Part shown: positions 54,550 through 64,000 of the stretch, piece by piece
Position numbering within the stretch: the first letter of the stretch is position 1
Layout: the number at the start of each line of letters is the position of its first letter
NCBI RefSeq assembly: GCF_019649055.1
Contig: NW_026570237.1
Span: 434,001 to 498,000 of the forward strand
Source of the DNA: Paramacrobiotus metropolitanus
Taxonomy: Eukaryota > Tardigrada > Eutardigrada > Parachela > Macrobiotidae
Reading direction: 5' to 3'
Length of the DNA stretch: 64,000 nt
Translations under genes and position numbers: made by a program
The notes under the pieces: generated by a model
Databases searched by the model: none
What the model was told of the DNA's origin: nothing
The model's input: the letters and a program-made list of their open reading frames with translations, nothing else

Positions 54550-55303
54550 CACTTTTTTGCAATCAAGTTGATGCGGACGGAAGCTCGTTTCGTACGATAA
54601 AACAAAAGCGGATTGCTCAAAATGCTTCGAACGAAGCCAATCGAATGTTTTTACCGCCGACTGTTGCAGACAAAGAGACGTAATCTTGTCAGCCAGATCA
54701 AGCCCTTGATTTTCAGAAAACTCTCCATGGGGTAACGCCAGAATAAAGCGCGGTATACGTATTCCACATCGGCTATTTTCTCCATGAACTTGGAAAAGAT
54801 TTTCGGCAACTTGCCATGCTCAAAGGCCAGGAGCGCAGACGTTAGCTGGACAATCTCGTCCTTGCACGTTTGCTGACCAACTTATAAAAAATTAACGACG
54901 GTGAAAAAGTTATAAAAATAAATAAATCCACTTAGATAAAATGCGTAACATGAGGTTGATCAGCGTGATCCAATGCTTTCCCGTGGAGCTGCCGGCGACG
55001 ATAGCTGGACGCGGTTATACATTTGAATACCCTAGCCCGCTAGAAACAATAACCTAATCAGCTAATAGCATAATATCGGAAACTAACAACGAAATTTTTT
55101 TCAGCAGCATACGGTATTCTAATCAAGTTTCTAATAGGGTCAGCCTTTGCTTCTGCAGATCTGAATATTCGCATCCATTTGGTGCGATTGATGCTCGACA
55201 AGCGTCTCACGTCAAGTCGTTTCGGAAAACCCAGCGTGGTTTTATATTTTATTATTTTCGTACCCGCTTCCATGTTGGTATTGGCGCGCCCTGGGCCAAC
55301 CAC
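54550..55303 (-). pseudogene. Unknown spliced gene, exon pieces
   Basis: Three collinear minus segments look like exons. The first, 55058-55303, has MVGPGRANTNMEAGTKIIKY and KRLDVRRLSSINRTKWM. The second, near 54950-55010, has AIVAGSSTGKHWITLINLML. The third, 54560-54885, follows an acceptor TTGGTCAG and has CKDEIVQLTSALLAFEHGKL and FSKFMEKIADVEYVYRA. After a frame change it continues with ENQGLDLADKITSLCLQQSA, TFDWLRSKHFEQSAFVLSY. The last piece is strongly coding in character. No family is recognised, and the frame change marks it as broken unless an intron hides it. Confidence 0.4.
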
Positions 55304-58300
55304 TACGCACGCAGGTCTGGCAGGCCGTGCTGATCAGTAAACCACGTAGTCTGCAGACATAACACTACATGTTAACATGTATATCATACAAGATCTATCA
55401 TTTCTTGATCATTGCAGCAGCTGTAAAGGAAGCGACGGCTTTGGCCACCACAGCTGCACAAATTCGTCTTGGTCATCTGAAACAATAGATGGCTCGCCTT
55501 AGACGTGCAAACAAGAATGGACATCTCCTTCGCCAAACAAGAACTAAACATACTTCTAATAATTCGCAAACAGCATTTTGTATCCAGCAGCTTCCGAACT
55601 GGCAACACCAATAATAAGTTTTACGTAAAAATAACATTTTGCGTCGGTACAACGGTATCTCTCACAGTACAAAATTCAAATGGCAAAAGCGGCCGCCTCC
55701 CGGTGTGCAAAAAAGAACAACAAATGCCAGTATTTACAAAAGATTCTTTGAACAGGCGGACGGCTGATTTCTATCTACTGTAGTTCTAGTTCTATAAATC
55801 GACCGTGCAATGCTTTGTGCGAAACTTGTATTTGCAAAACAATTAAAAATCAGTGTCGTCTGAAGAATGACCTTCCTTTAAATTACATCAGATTTTCAAA
55901 AATTTGTTAACCGGTAAAATTATTTTGGTTAAAAAATTTTAAGTCCTTTATTGCAGAAAGCAACAGTAATGTGCAGTTACCTAAAGAAACCACGAAAAGA
56001 AAATGGCGCCATTTCCGCTACATCGAAGGTAGGATGCGACAGTGCCATCTAAAAAACTGCACCTTTCTTACCTGACAACCCATGCCAAGACCACGCCTTT
56101 ATTATCAATCTGCAGGCGCAAAACTGAAAAATATAGAAGAAATCGCTGATTTCTTATACAGAATTGCACACGGCACCATTCGACGCCAAAGCTTGATGAA
56201 AATTAGAAAGCAAAGCGAACTATCACCGTTCGTCAGCAAAAGGACCTGAATAAATATGCGGTTATGTACACAGTCAGTTGACTGCTTCAACGGTACCACT
56301 TGTTACCGGAGGAAGCATATACTCGTACAACAGCGAATCGCAAAGGCGATTACGCCCTTCTGGCAAGTTCAAGGAAATGAAGCAGGATTCACATTCTCGT
56401 AGTTCGCAGTTCGGTGAACGCATGCTCTGTTATATCGCTGGCAAAATCAGCAAGCGACCATGTCAAAGATATAAAAAAGAATAAGCGCAGCTAATTATTG
56501 GCTGTCAAGTGCCAATCCTTTCGGCCGATTTTATTTTTGATTTTGCTCATGTCTGACACGAACTTCCTTCTGTTCCGTCGCGCCGCTGCGTAAATTATAA
56601 ATAAATCAAGCGGTGCAGATGGTTATTCCACGTTGCATTTCAATTAGATTAATCTAAGGAGCACTTATATATTTGCTAAAATTTAACGAAGTAACAGAAC
56701 ATGACCAGAATGCAGATAATTAAGGGCAAATACAGAAATATCAAGAACATTCCCGAATAAATTTGTGGTCGCCTTTTAGCTCGATGCTTGTGGGAATTAA
56801 ATCGAAAACTTTGGGGTTCTGAACCCCTACGTTTCGCAAAAGGATTGCACTTGGCGTGACAATCTATAAACGCCCGCTTTCTCCAGAGCGAGCACTTTTA
56901 TTGCTTCTACAAATTTTTTAAACCTGTCACCTTAAAAAAGCTTTGAAACTGCGACCATCCATATGGAAATTCGTGGCTTGAGCGCAAGTCACATTTACGC
57001 GAAGCACGGCACCAGAAGCGGCAGTTCAAGAATTTTGTTCGGGAGTGTTTTCTCGGCGTCAGCTGTTTTGCTCTCTGATTCTATCATCTACTCTTTAAGC
57101 CTGGCATTTTGTATTTCCGTAGTATTTGGGTATTTTCAGATTTCAAGAGACGAATAATATCCGAAACACCGCATCAACACAGAGCTTATTAATTTAAACA
57201 CTGTTCGCCAGGCTTCAGCCACAGACAACCAGCAATTAGCACGAGGACAGAATGAAGTAAGAGAGACAAAAATGGAACAGGAAGTTGCACTGGCAGCGTT
57301 TTGAGGTGCGGATTGCCAACTGGCTTAGCCAGCCATTAAAATTATTCAAATAAATGTTTTATGATTTCTATTGTATGCGCTTGGCCTCCGCACGTTTTTG
57401 AATTTTTCCGGTTCCCGCCTGCGCTATCCACCCCTCCCCGCCGTCTTCCTCCAAACTAAAAACTTGCTCCCTTCCCGCCCACGGAATGCGGAGAGAGGGC
57501 GGAAATTGCGGAGGACTTTGCCGCTTCGCAAAATGGCGGCAGAAGTTTGATTAGATCTGCGCAAACAACGGCACTCTGCATTTGTCGCGGTTGTCGATCT
57601 TATACGGACATACTGCTTCCTTTGGGCGTCATCGGTCTACTGCTGCGCCAATGCCCAGCGGTTTATACAGTTCGTCATTCCCCGTTCGCTGTTATCGGTA
57701 ACGTTCTTCAAGGCAGAGAGCTGTCATTTCATTCGCTTTTCTTGCCCTCCCAAGGACACTGCGGACCAGGCAATGAGGCCTAAAGTTTTTGCCGCAGTAA
57801 TATCGCCAAACATTGCATTAACTGAAATGGTGCCTGTACTGAGCAGAGTACGGTGGAAAAAAATTGTTGCTCGAGTTGTACAAGCTAAACGCCATTTCCA
57901 CACAAACTTAAGAAACCAATATATAGAACAATTAGAATAATTCCCTTAACTCTTTGCGAAACAGTCACATCGTTTCTACAAAGTGGAATAGTTATAACGC
58001 GGTGGTTGTATACTGTTCTGATGCGGAATCACTTCAAAGGTCAGGCTGGTCTTCAACTATTTTTGATTTCTTACGCATATTGTATGCAGAATATTCTTTC
58101 TCTGCGTACTAATTACACAAAAGTTCAACTAGAGGAACATTTTGCCGGCGTTTTGACCCTGTCCAGTCATTTCGCCTAAATTTGCACGGGATTTTATATT
58201 GAAGGTTACCCGGAATACTTACACCTTCCTATGGAAGTAGTAAATTTATTTAAAACTACATTTTGAATTGAAAAACTTAAGCTTTGCGCAGTCATCGCAA

Positions 58301-58500
58301 AACGCAGTTCCTTCAAGCACAGTGAGGCGTAATAGGGAGATTTCGAGTAATGCTTTTGTGCTACCTGTTGTAGCCCATGATGCTGAGTTCAATATAAAAG
58401 AACCTACGACAGCGAAGACGAAAGACTTCAAATTTGAATTAACAGCGGCCGCGCAAATTGTTCGCTAGCGAACACTGTGTGCGCGCTGTCTATTGCGCAG
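55304..58500. other. No supported gene
   Basis: Many short frames are present, none with domain or splice support. A pyrimidine/GC-rich patch at 57410-57500 stands out only in composition. Confidence 0.4.
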
Positions 58501-58529
58501 TACATTCCCAGCTCACGGCCTAAACGCGG

Positions 58530-58576
58530 ACACGGATTTGGCCCAGTAGTGAGACGCTTCTGGGCAAAATCCGTGT
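58530..58576. repeat. Imperfect inverted repeat, 17-bp arms
   Basis: ACACGGATTTGGCCCAG and an inverted copy with one mismatch flank a 13-nt loop, enough to form a stable hairpin. Confidence 0.75.
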
Positions 58577-59224
58577 CAGCAGTTTAGCTCAGTGCCGGCG
58601 ACAATGCTAACGCTTCAACCCCCTTACGCTAATCCGCTTGTGCGAATATTATTCCGGCTATATAAATTTAGAAGCGATGGCAAGGCGCGTGGAAGTTCGT
58701 GAATTCCTTGACTCACTCAATGACCACCACTCAAGTGACATAGTCTTCTCCGAGTTAGCTCAAAAACCAGTGGAACTCCGTATGGGACCAGAAATCTTTC
58801 AATAGTCCGGTTCAAAATAGACCGGAAATTAGTAAATCCTGGCAACTGTGAGAATTCTGCAAAAGCTAAGTAACGCACGAGATAAGATAAGCGCTCATAA
58901 CTGGTCCATATTGCGATGAGGTGTCTTTTGCACGCTTGTATCCACGCCCCAAATATTCGTAAATGCTGCTCTAGAAAAAGCTACTCGAGAGTAGAATATC
59001 CGAGCGTCAAAGTCGCCAATTTGAATATTTCTCATGCAAACTCATGTGCACACATTTTAATGCTTACATTTCACTGCGATATTCCGTAATCGTACACCTC
59101 AGTAATTATCCATTAATAAATACTCTAACGCCTATCGGGTATCGTCGACACTGCTACGTGCACATTCTTAATAACTAATTAATAACATTACAATTAGTGT
59201 TAATTGCTCTTCCAAACACATTCT

Positions 59225-59394
59225 GGTAGCGTAAACCAGAAAGGGCGCACTCTCTAACATAACTTATAAGTTACCACGACATGTTAAAATCGCTAATTAA
59301 AATTATTTAATTAATAACGGATTCATTAGAATTTAAAATTTTGCGGATAAATGGTGTACCAAGTTTTCGGCTGGCGGTAGCGTAAACCAGAAAT
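59225..59394. repeat. Short direct repeat pair
   Basis: GGTAGCGTAAACCAGAAA occurs at 59225-59242 and 59376-59393. Each copy sits in a CTGG...CCAG context able to fold. GGCGTTTATT also repeats at about 59406 and 59431. This may mark a small non-autonomous element; ends are unclear. Confidence 0.5.
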
Positions 59395-59499
59395 TCGCTG
59401 ACCGGCTGGCGTTTATTAACTTGCAATTGGTGGCGTTTATTGACTGTTTTAAATTAGTCGTTAATTATAGGAACATTTTCAATTTTTTAATTAATTTGA

Positions 59500-60016
59500 A
59501 GCACTGATTTGTGAATTCGGTAGGCAACACATATATAGGCAGCAGTAAGGTGCAAACTGCAAAGTAAAGTTACAGACTGGAATGAAAGCACACCATAAAG
59601 CAACATGTCGCACGTTTTTGCGCTCCCAAAACTGCCCGCTCGATGCAGATATGTGATGCATCATTGCCGTGCAGTTATTTGATGTTTGTTAAGGTTCAAA
59701 GTTCGACTTTTTAAAGCGTGTGTCACAGATTTCCTTCGCTGATATCTTCGTAACTGAATTTTGAGCCTAACTAATGTGGTAATCGACGTGGCTTCGACAC
59801 TTTATTTTCAAGTTCATTTTGTGAATTTGATTTATTCGCCAAATTTAGTTGAATCCAGTGGATACGACAAAGGTAATACACGTTTCCATGTTGATCAGCT
59901 AATGCAATACCCGGCGGCGAAGACAACGGCCGAATCTGGTGTTGGTGTAATTTTGCCGGCCGATAAAAGTGCATTTAGAGCGAACTGTGGCAGTATCACC
60001 CCAGAAATGACATTTC
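59500..60016. other. No supported gene
   Basis: The plus frame 59761-60027 is open for 88 codons but has no recognised domain, and it runs into the palindrome. Confidence 0.35.
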
Positions 60017-60057
60017 GCTTTTGCTAGAAAGAAATCTGATTTCTTTCTAGCAAAAGC
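60017..60057. repeat. Perfect palindrome, 20-bp arms, 1-nt centre
   Basis: GCTTTTGCTAGAAAGAAATC is followed after a single T by its exact reverse complement. This would extrude as a cruciform and is a typical product of template switching or a collapsed inverted element. Confidence 0.95.
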
Positions 60058-62089
60058 AAGATGTAATTTCTGTATTTGATGCAAGAGCCGTGAATGTTGA
60101 CGCTGCCGCGGTGGACATTTGTGATCACAATTTTTATCATTCAGTCAATTTCCTAATTTTTGGTTTAACTTAACAGTAGTAATCTGGATGTATGCGCAAT
60201 ATGCTTGTTGTACTACCGCTTCATACCATTACCAAATCCGAACGAACGCACTTGAAGTCGCACAGAGCCAAAGCAAGGCTGTCTATAAATACACCCCATA
60301 TTTTCTCCTCTGAACCAAAAATTAGGAACTGGACTGCTCATGAGCTTACGGTCTTTTAAGAAACTACGGTCTTTACATTAGTTCTTTTTGTGTTACGTGT
60401 AAATTAGCCCGTTTATGGTGCTGTGATCGCCCATATTATGACTAAATTTCTCTCATTTCTTTCAATGTGCGCGTGCCACATATGACTTTTTGCATGAGCC
60501 GTGAGACTTTGCACGAACAATGATTCTCAGCTATTCCGTATCATCATTCAGTAACGAGCTGCGAATTACGTTTAAGGAGCAGCTACGCTAAGAAGACTGC
60601 CAAAGCGGTGGCTGGGATTTTCTACAATACAGGCTCACAAATTTGAAGTAACAGGTCACACACTCCTTTGTATGCGTGTTTAATGGCTAATATTCGCATG
60701 ACTTTACTTTTCAATAAGCACACGAATACTTTGGCGCTACATAACGACGTGTTTTCGTTATAAATCTAGGAAAAAAGCCCTCCGGCGCACATTGGTTGAC
60801 TGGAACGATGCTAACGGTGACGTTCTGTTTTACTTAACAATACGGCAGGAAGGCAAAAAGTGACTACGCACATGGCAGTACTAAATAGAAGGCACTAGCG
60901 CGACACGCCTACTTCCGGTGCTACGTCATGAAAAGGCAAGCCAGCCATCTGCACAATGCTTTGTGGATCGTAGGCTCCATTGGTTGCCATGTTAAGCGGT
61001 ATTAAGTTTTAAAAGTTTAAAAAGAGCGGGCTATATCTTGAAAGAGAGAGAAAAAAATTTAAGATTTTCGATGTATAATATATGTTCAATTCAAGCCAAT
61101 TACATGACTGTGAAAAGGTTTCAAAATGTATGCAATTAGCACACAAAGGTCGCGCGGTCTGGAACGACCGTTGCATCGACTGTTGCAACTTTGTACGCAA
61201 ACTCGGCTTACTTTCGAAGCGTTCTAAAAGTCTCACTTAGCTTTTATTACTGAAGACATTTGCATTATAAAACTTGAATTTTTTTTCTCTTTCTTTTGAG
61301 CTATAACTCGGTGATCCCACAGCACGGGAAGTGAAATGCGTTCACCATAGCAGTCTATGGAGCCTATGAGCCTTAAAGCACTGCGCTAGCGGGTTGCTTG
61401 CCTTACTGTGACGTCACAAACGGCGCGTGTACGCCTTCTCTTTAGTACCGCCATGCTAAGTGCTATGAAATTGTACTGCTAGTTGCAACAAAGTCACATA
61501 CAGGGTCGATTTGCGTTGCTCTACTGCACATGTCATTCCCAGGTTATATTAAAACATTTCGGATGAAAAAAAGTTTTTTATTAGCACTCAAACACGCAAC
61601 GTTTTGGGAAAAGGATGCTGCGCAGTGAGATTACTTTAGATTTCGATCTTTCGCGGAAGCGTTTTAGTTGGTCAGACAACATTCCATTGTCAGCGTGCAT
61701 TCCTGTTAGAGCAGCCGCACTGTGGCTATTGCTGGCACGGTGAAGCACGACCCTTGCGATGAGCTATTGGTGCAACTTGAACTAGGTTATGTTTCTGCTT
61801 TGGTGCTCAGGGAGCCAACCAAATACCAGAGGGAATTTCGAAGTGCATCGTTATCCCTGTTAGCGCAACTCATTCCCTAAGGCAGTTAAACGTAACGACG
61901 ATTAATCGCTATCGACGGATAATCTGTTCGATGGAAACAGAAACGGGACATCATACCTGCAGAAACAATTTAATGTCTTCAGTCTTGGCGCCATCTCAGT
62001 ATCGTCGTTCCGATGGATCCTCCCTCCCAGTTCCTAGAGAAACTTGATGCATACGAGTTAGCATTTTTGGAGGGAACAAATATGGGACA
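60058..62089. other. No supported gene
   Basis: I see no coding signal. The minus frame at 61009-61236 and others are short and featureless. Confidence 0.4.
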
Positions 62090-62199
62090 ATGTCGAAACG
62101 CCTGCCGAATTTTCTGCCGACTAAATTTTTGTGTGGTCAAAATGCGGGCTGTATTTCCTGCCGGCATAATTTCCGTGGTCAAAAGGCTGCCCCAGTCCG

Positions 62200-62420
62200 G
62201 GCCAGTCGCACCCGGACAATTGGGAGTGTGACATTTCGCCGCACTCAAACTCGACGCGCGACTGTTCACCGCGAAGACCTTTCGTCTCCGGACAATCGGA
62301 CGCTGGGACACTTTGGTTTGGGACATTATGCTTTGAAACATTTTACCTTCGGACATTTCGACGCAAGACGTCTGGTCGCGGACATTTCGTCTAGGTACTT
62401 TTCGAACGATGCGACTAATC
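62200..62420. repeat. Minisatellite of GGACATTTCG words
   Basis: GACATTTCG or close variants recur (at 62229, 62354 and 62385, with diverged copies between), separated by CGACGC/GCGACT-type spacers. It is related in inverted orientation to the array at 63110-63260. Confidence 0.65.
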
Positions 62421-62454
62421 GCCGCAAAATAATTCACCGCGCTTAATTCTCACT

Positions 62455-62715
62455 AGCTTTTCAATTCTTTTAGGCTTGTTCTTAGTTTTTCTTAGGTTCT
62501 CTTAGTCTTTCTTAAACTTTCTTAGGTCTTCTTATGCTTTCATAGATTTTCTTAGGTTTCAGAGATTTTCTTACATTTCTTAAGTTTCTTAGGTTTCTTA
62601 GGTTAATCTTAGGTTATTCTTAGGTTATTCTTAGGTTTCTGAGGTTTCTCAAGTCTTTTTAGGTTTCTTAGGATTCTCAGGATTCTTAGGTTTCGTAAGT
62701 TCCTTGGGCTTTTTT
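62455..62715. repeat. TTCTTAGGTT minisatellite
   Basis: Head-to-tail copies of a 10-12 bp TTCTTAGGTTT-type unit, degenerate at the left and more regular near 62580-62690. Low-complexity; it produces spurious open frames on both strands. Confidence 0.85.
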
Positions 62716-62811
62716 GATTGTTCCTTTGTTTTTGTTTTTCAGTTTTTCCTTTTCTGACTCTTTTATTTAGCGTAGTAAAATACATATTCACGTATTCAGG
62801 TATTCAAGTAG

Positions 62812-62855
62812 TTTTCACGTCGGAACTACGTATTCACGTAGTTCCGACGTGAAAA
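62812..62855. repeat. Perfect palindrome, 20-bp arms, 4-nt loop
   Basis: TTTTCACGTCGGAACTACGT, loop ATTC, then the exact reverse complement. The words CACGTATTCA and ACGTAGTT also occur just outside, so the palindrome grew from local sequence. Confidence 0.95.
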
Positions 62856-63109
62856 GCAGTTACATTGTGATAATGTCTTCAATTTCAATTTGTAGTTAAT
62901 AACTCGCTTGTTTCCGGGGGCAGGGTTGCGTTTACTGCACTTTGCGGCTTTTCATTGAGCATCCAACATCTGGCGCGCACCGCATCTCAGTAGGGAACAA
63001 TTAGCGTTATCTTTTAAACCCTGCCGTTAACGAGTAGTATAGACCAAATAATGTAAAATTTTGACCAAAAGGTCACCCCAACGATTTAGCTAGGGTGTGT
63101 GCATGCGTA

Positions 63110-63260
63110 AATCCGTTATAGTCGAAATGTCGCTTCGCCGAGATATCCTTGCGACGAAATTTCCTTGCGTCGAAGTGGCCATGCGACGGAAAGTCGCGCG
63201 GCGTAATGTCCTACCGACGAAATGTCCTGAGACGAAACGTCGCGCCAACAGTCAGATATG
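63110..63260. repeat. Minisatellite of CGACGAAATGTCC words (inverse of 62.2-62.4 kb)
   Basis: Units around GCGACGAAATGTCCT recur about eight times with spacing near 15-17 bp. It begins exactly where the piggyBac transposase similarity is lost, so it interrupts that gene. Confidence 0.7.
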
Positions 63261-63667
63261 GCCCAGGAATATACGAGTTTCGTTAATTTGGAACTCACAA
63301 GTTTAACATCTCTCGAACATGTGCCAACTTGTTATCAATTTCGCGAAGCCGGCGAGAGGGATTGTCGGCAAAGCGGAGAACACTACCTATCCTAGCAAAG
63401 CGGTCGCGTGACATGATAACGCTGTACAAGGGTCTACCTTTAGCTCGCTCTACAAACATTTGATCGGTTTACGGCACTCATGATATACTCCTTCAAGAAT
63501 AAGAATGCCCAGAAAAGCATCCAGCTCTGTAGAGTCTAGGGGATTCCATAGAGCGCCAAGTTTCTTCAATCCTTTTGCGATAGCGTGAATCATAACGACG
63601 GCTTTGATTTCTCGATTAAAAAAACTTTGAACACGTCTGTAAATTCCTTCAAGATATCGCAGACATA
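63247..63667 (-). pseudogene. piggyBac transposase fragment
   Basis: The transposase moves piggyBac elements at TTAA sites. On the minus strand the order is YLEGIYRRVQSFFNREIKAV, LWNPLDSTELDAFLGILILE and GVYHECRKPIKCL; then, after a frameshift near 63458, RPLYSVIMSRDRFARIGSVL, RFADN, DNKLAHVREML, a TGA and a TAA, and SYIPGPYLTV. These match the N-terminal half of the piggyBac DDE family (El-aFlGililxG, MSRxRFxxIxxxLRFxDN, YxPGxxLTVDE). At the position of the first catalytic Asp (DEqL) the sequence reads GAT-like minisatellite product instead, so the catalytic core is gone. Upstream it is cut by the GAGCCGAGC-rich tract. Confidence 0.8.
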
Positions 63668-63668
63668 G

Positions 63669-63845
63669 TCCCGCATAGAGCCCGGCACGAGCCGAGCAGC
63701 TCGGCTCGGCTCGCGAGCGCTCGGTGCTCGCGAGCACTTCGAGCGAGCAGGCGCTGTTTTGCAAATTTATGAACGAGCCGAGCAACAGGAAAAAAATATG
63801 CGAGCGAGCCGAGCGAGCGGGATCGCCGGGTACGAGCGATCACGA
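63669..63845. repeat. GAGCCGAGC/GCTCGGCTC-rich tract
   Basis: Dense short inverted words (GAGCCGAGCAGCTCGGCTC, GCTCGCGAGC, GAGCGAGC) on both sides of an AT-rich centre. Such self-complementary GAGC tracts are common at the ends of hAT-type non-autonomous elements. It interrupts the 5' side of the piggyBac fragment. Confidence 0.6.
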
Positions 63846-64000
63846 GCTTACAGGCTGACTTTATGCGAACTGAAAGAGTTTCCTGCGTAAAAATTTGCTT
63901 GACCAAGCTGAAAAGTGTCGTAAATCACCGTCACCTTCGCGCTTCGCGCGAATAGTTTACTAAATTTTTCCTTGACATGTTGGACTCGGGAGTCGGGACT

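Noticed and set aside
61979-62446. Open frames of 118 and 152 codons on both strands
   Set aside because: Both are by-products of the GACATTTCG minisatellite, with repetitive translations.

Overview
The window reads as non-coding-rich nuclear DNA from a multicellular eukaryote, most likely an invertebrate animal. Genes are split by short GT-AG introns (67 to 148 nt where I could place them). The mobile elements are typical of animals: a Polinton/Maverick, a Ty3/Gypsy LTR retrotransposon, an R2-like LINE with a restriction-like endonuclease, and piggyBac pieces. The species cannot be fixed from the sequence alone. I see no bacterial operons, rRNA, convincing tRNA or CRISPR array.

The dominant theme is decay. 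Almost every coding region I can support is interrupted by single in-frame stops (TAA, TAG and TGA all occur), by frameshifts or by deletions. The window therefore looks like a graveyard of old mobile elements and broken gene copies, with a few regions that could still be live genes.

Layout. 1-4200: little that can be supported. 4280-5260 (-): broken unknown gene. 5799-8480 (+): a JmjC-domain gene with well-resolved introns and a lone stop after the catalytic domain. 8748-9688 (+): a second spliced unknown gene. 10420-12320 (+): remnant of a Polinton/Maverick, with the minor capsid protein, the adenain-like maturation protease and a small membrane protein in tight order. 14578-15311 and 51944-52739: two copies of one dispersed repeat that encodes an unknown protein. 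17807-23201 (-): a run of six unknown, mostly broken genes on one strand. 23300-26250: AT-rich degenerate repeats. 27062-28640: a TTAA-flanked piggyBac-like non-autonomous element. 29332-31622: a two-unit composite repeat with inverted ends and a GC-rich hairpin. 35526-37263 (+): R2-like LINE, 5' truncated. 37874-38167: 108-bp tandem repeats just ahead of a GC-rich reading frame (38771-39412) whose product begins with a myristoylation-type MGQ sequence. 44445-49949: an unknown serine-rich frame, a small cysteine-rich frame, then a Ty3/Gypsy element on the minus strand with an internal deletion and mutated RT and RNase H active sites. 52889-55303: further broken unknown genes. 58500-63840: perfect palindromes, minisatellites and a piggyBac transposase fragment.

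Functional coherence exists only inside the mobile elements (Polinton capsid plus protease; Gypsy gag plus pol) and probably inside the JmjC gene. Nothing here shows that the unknown genes work together, although the minus-strand block at 17.8-23.2 kb is the most plausible candidate for a gene set that belongs together.
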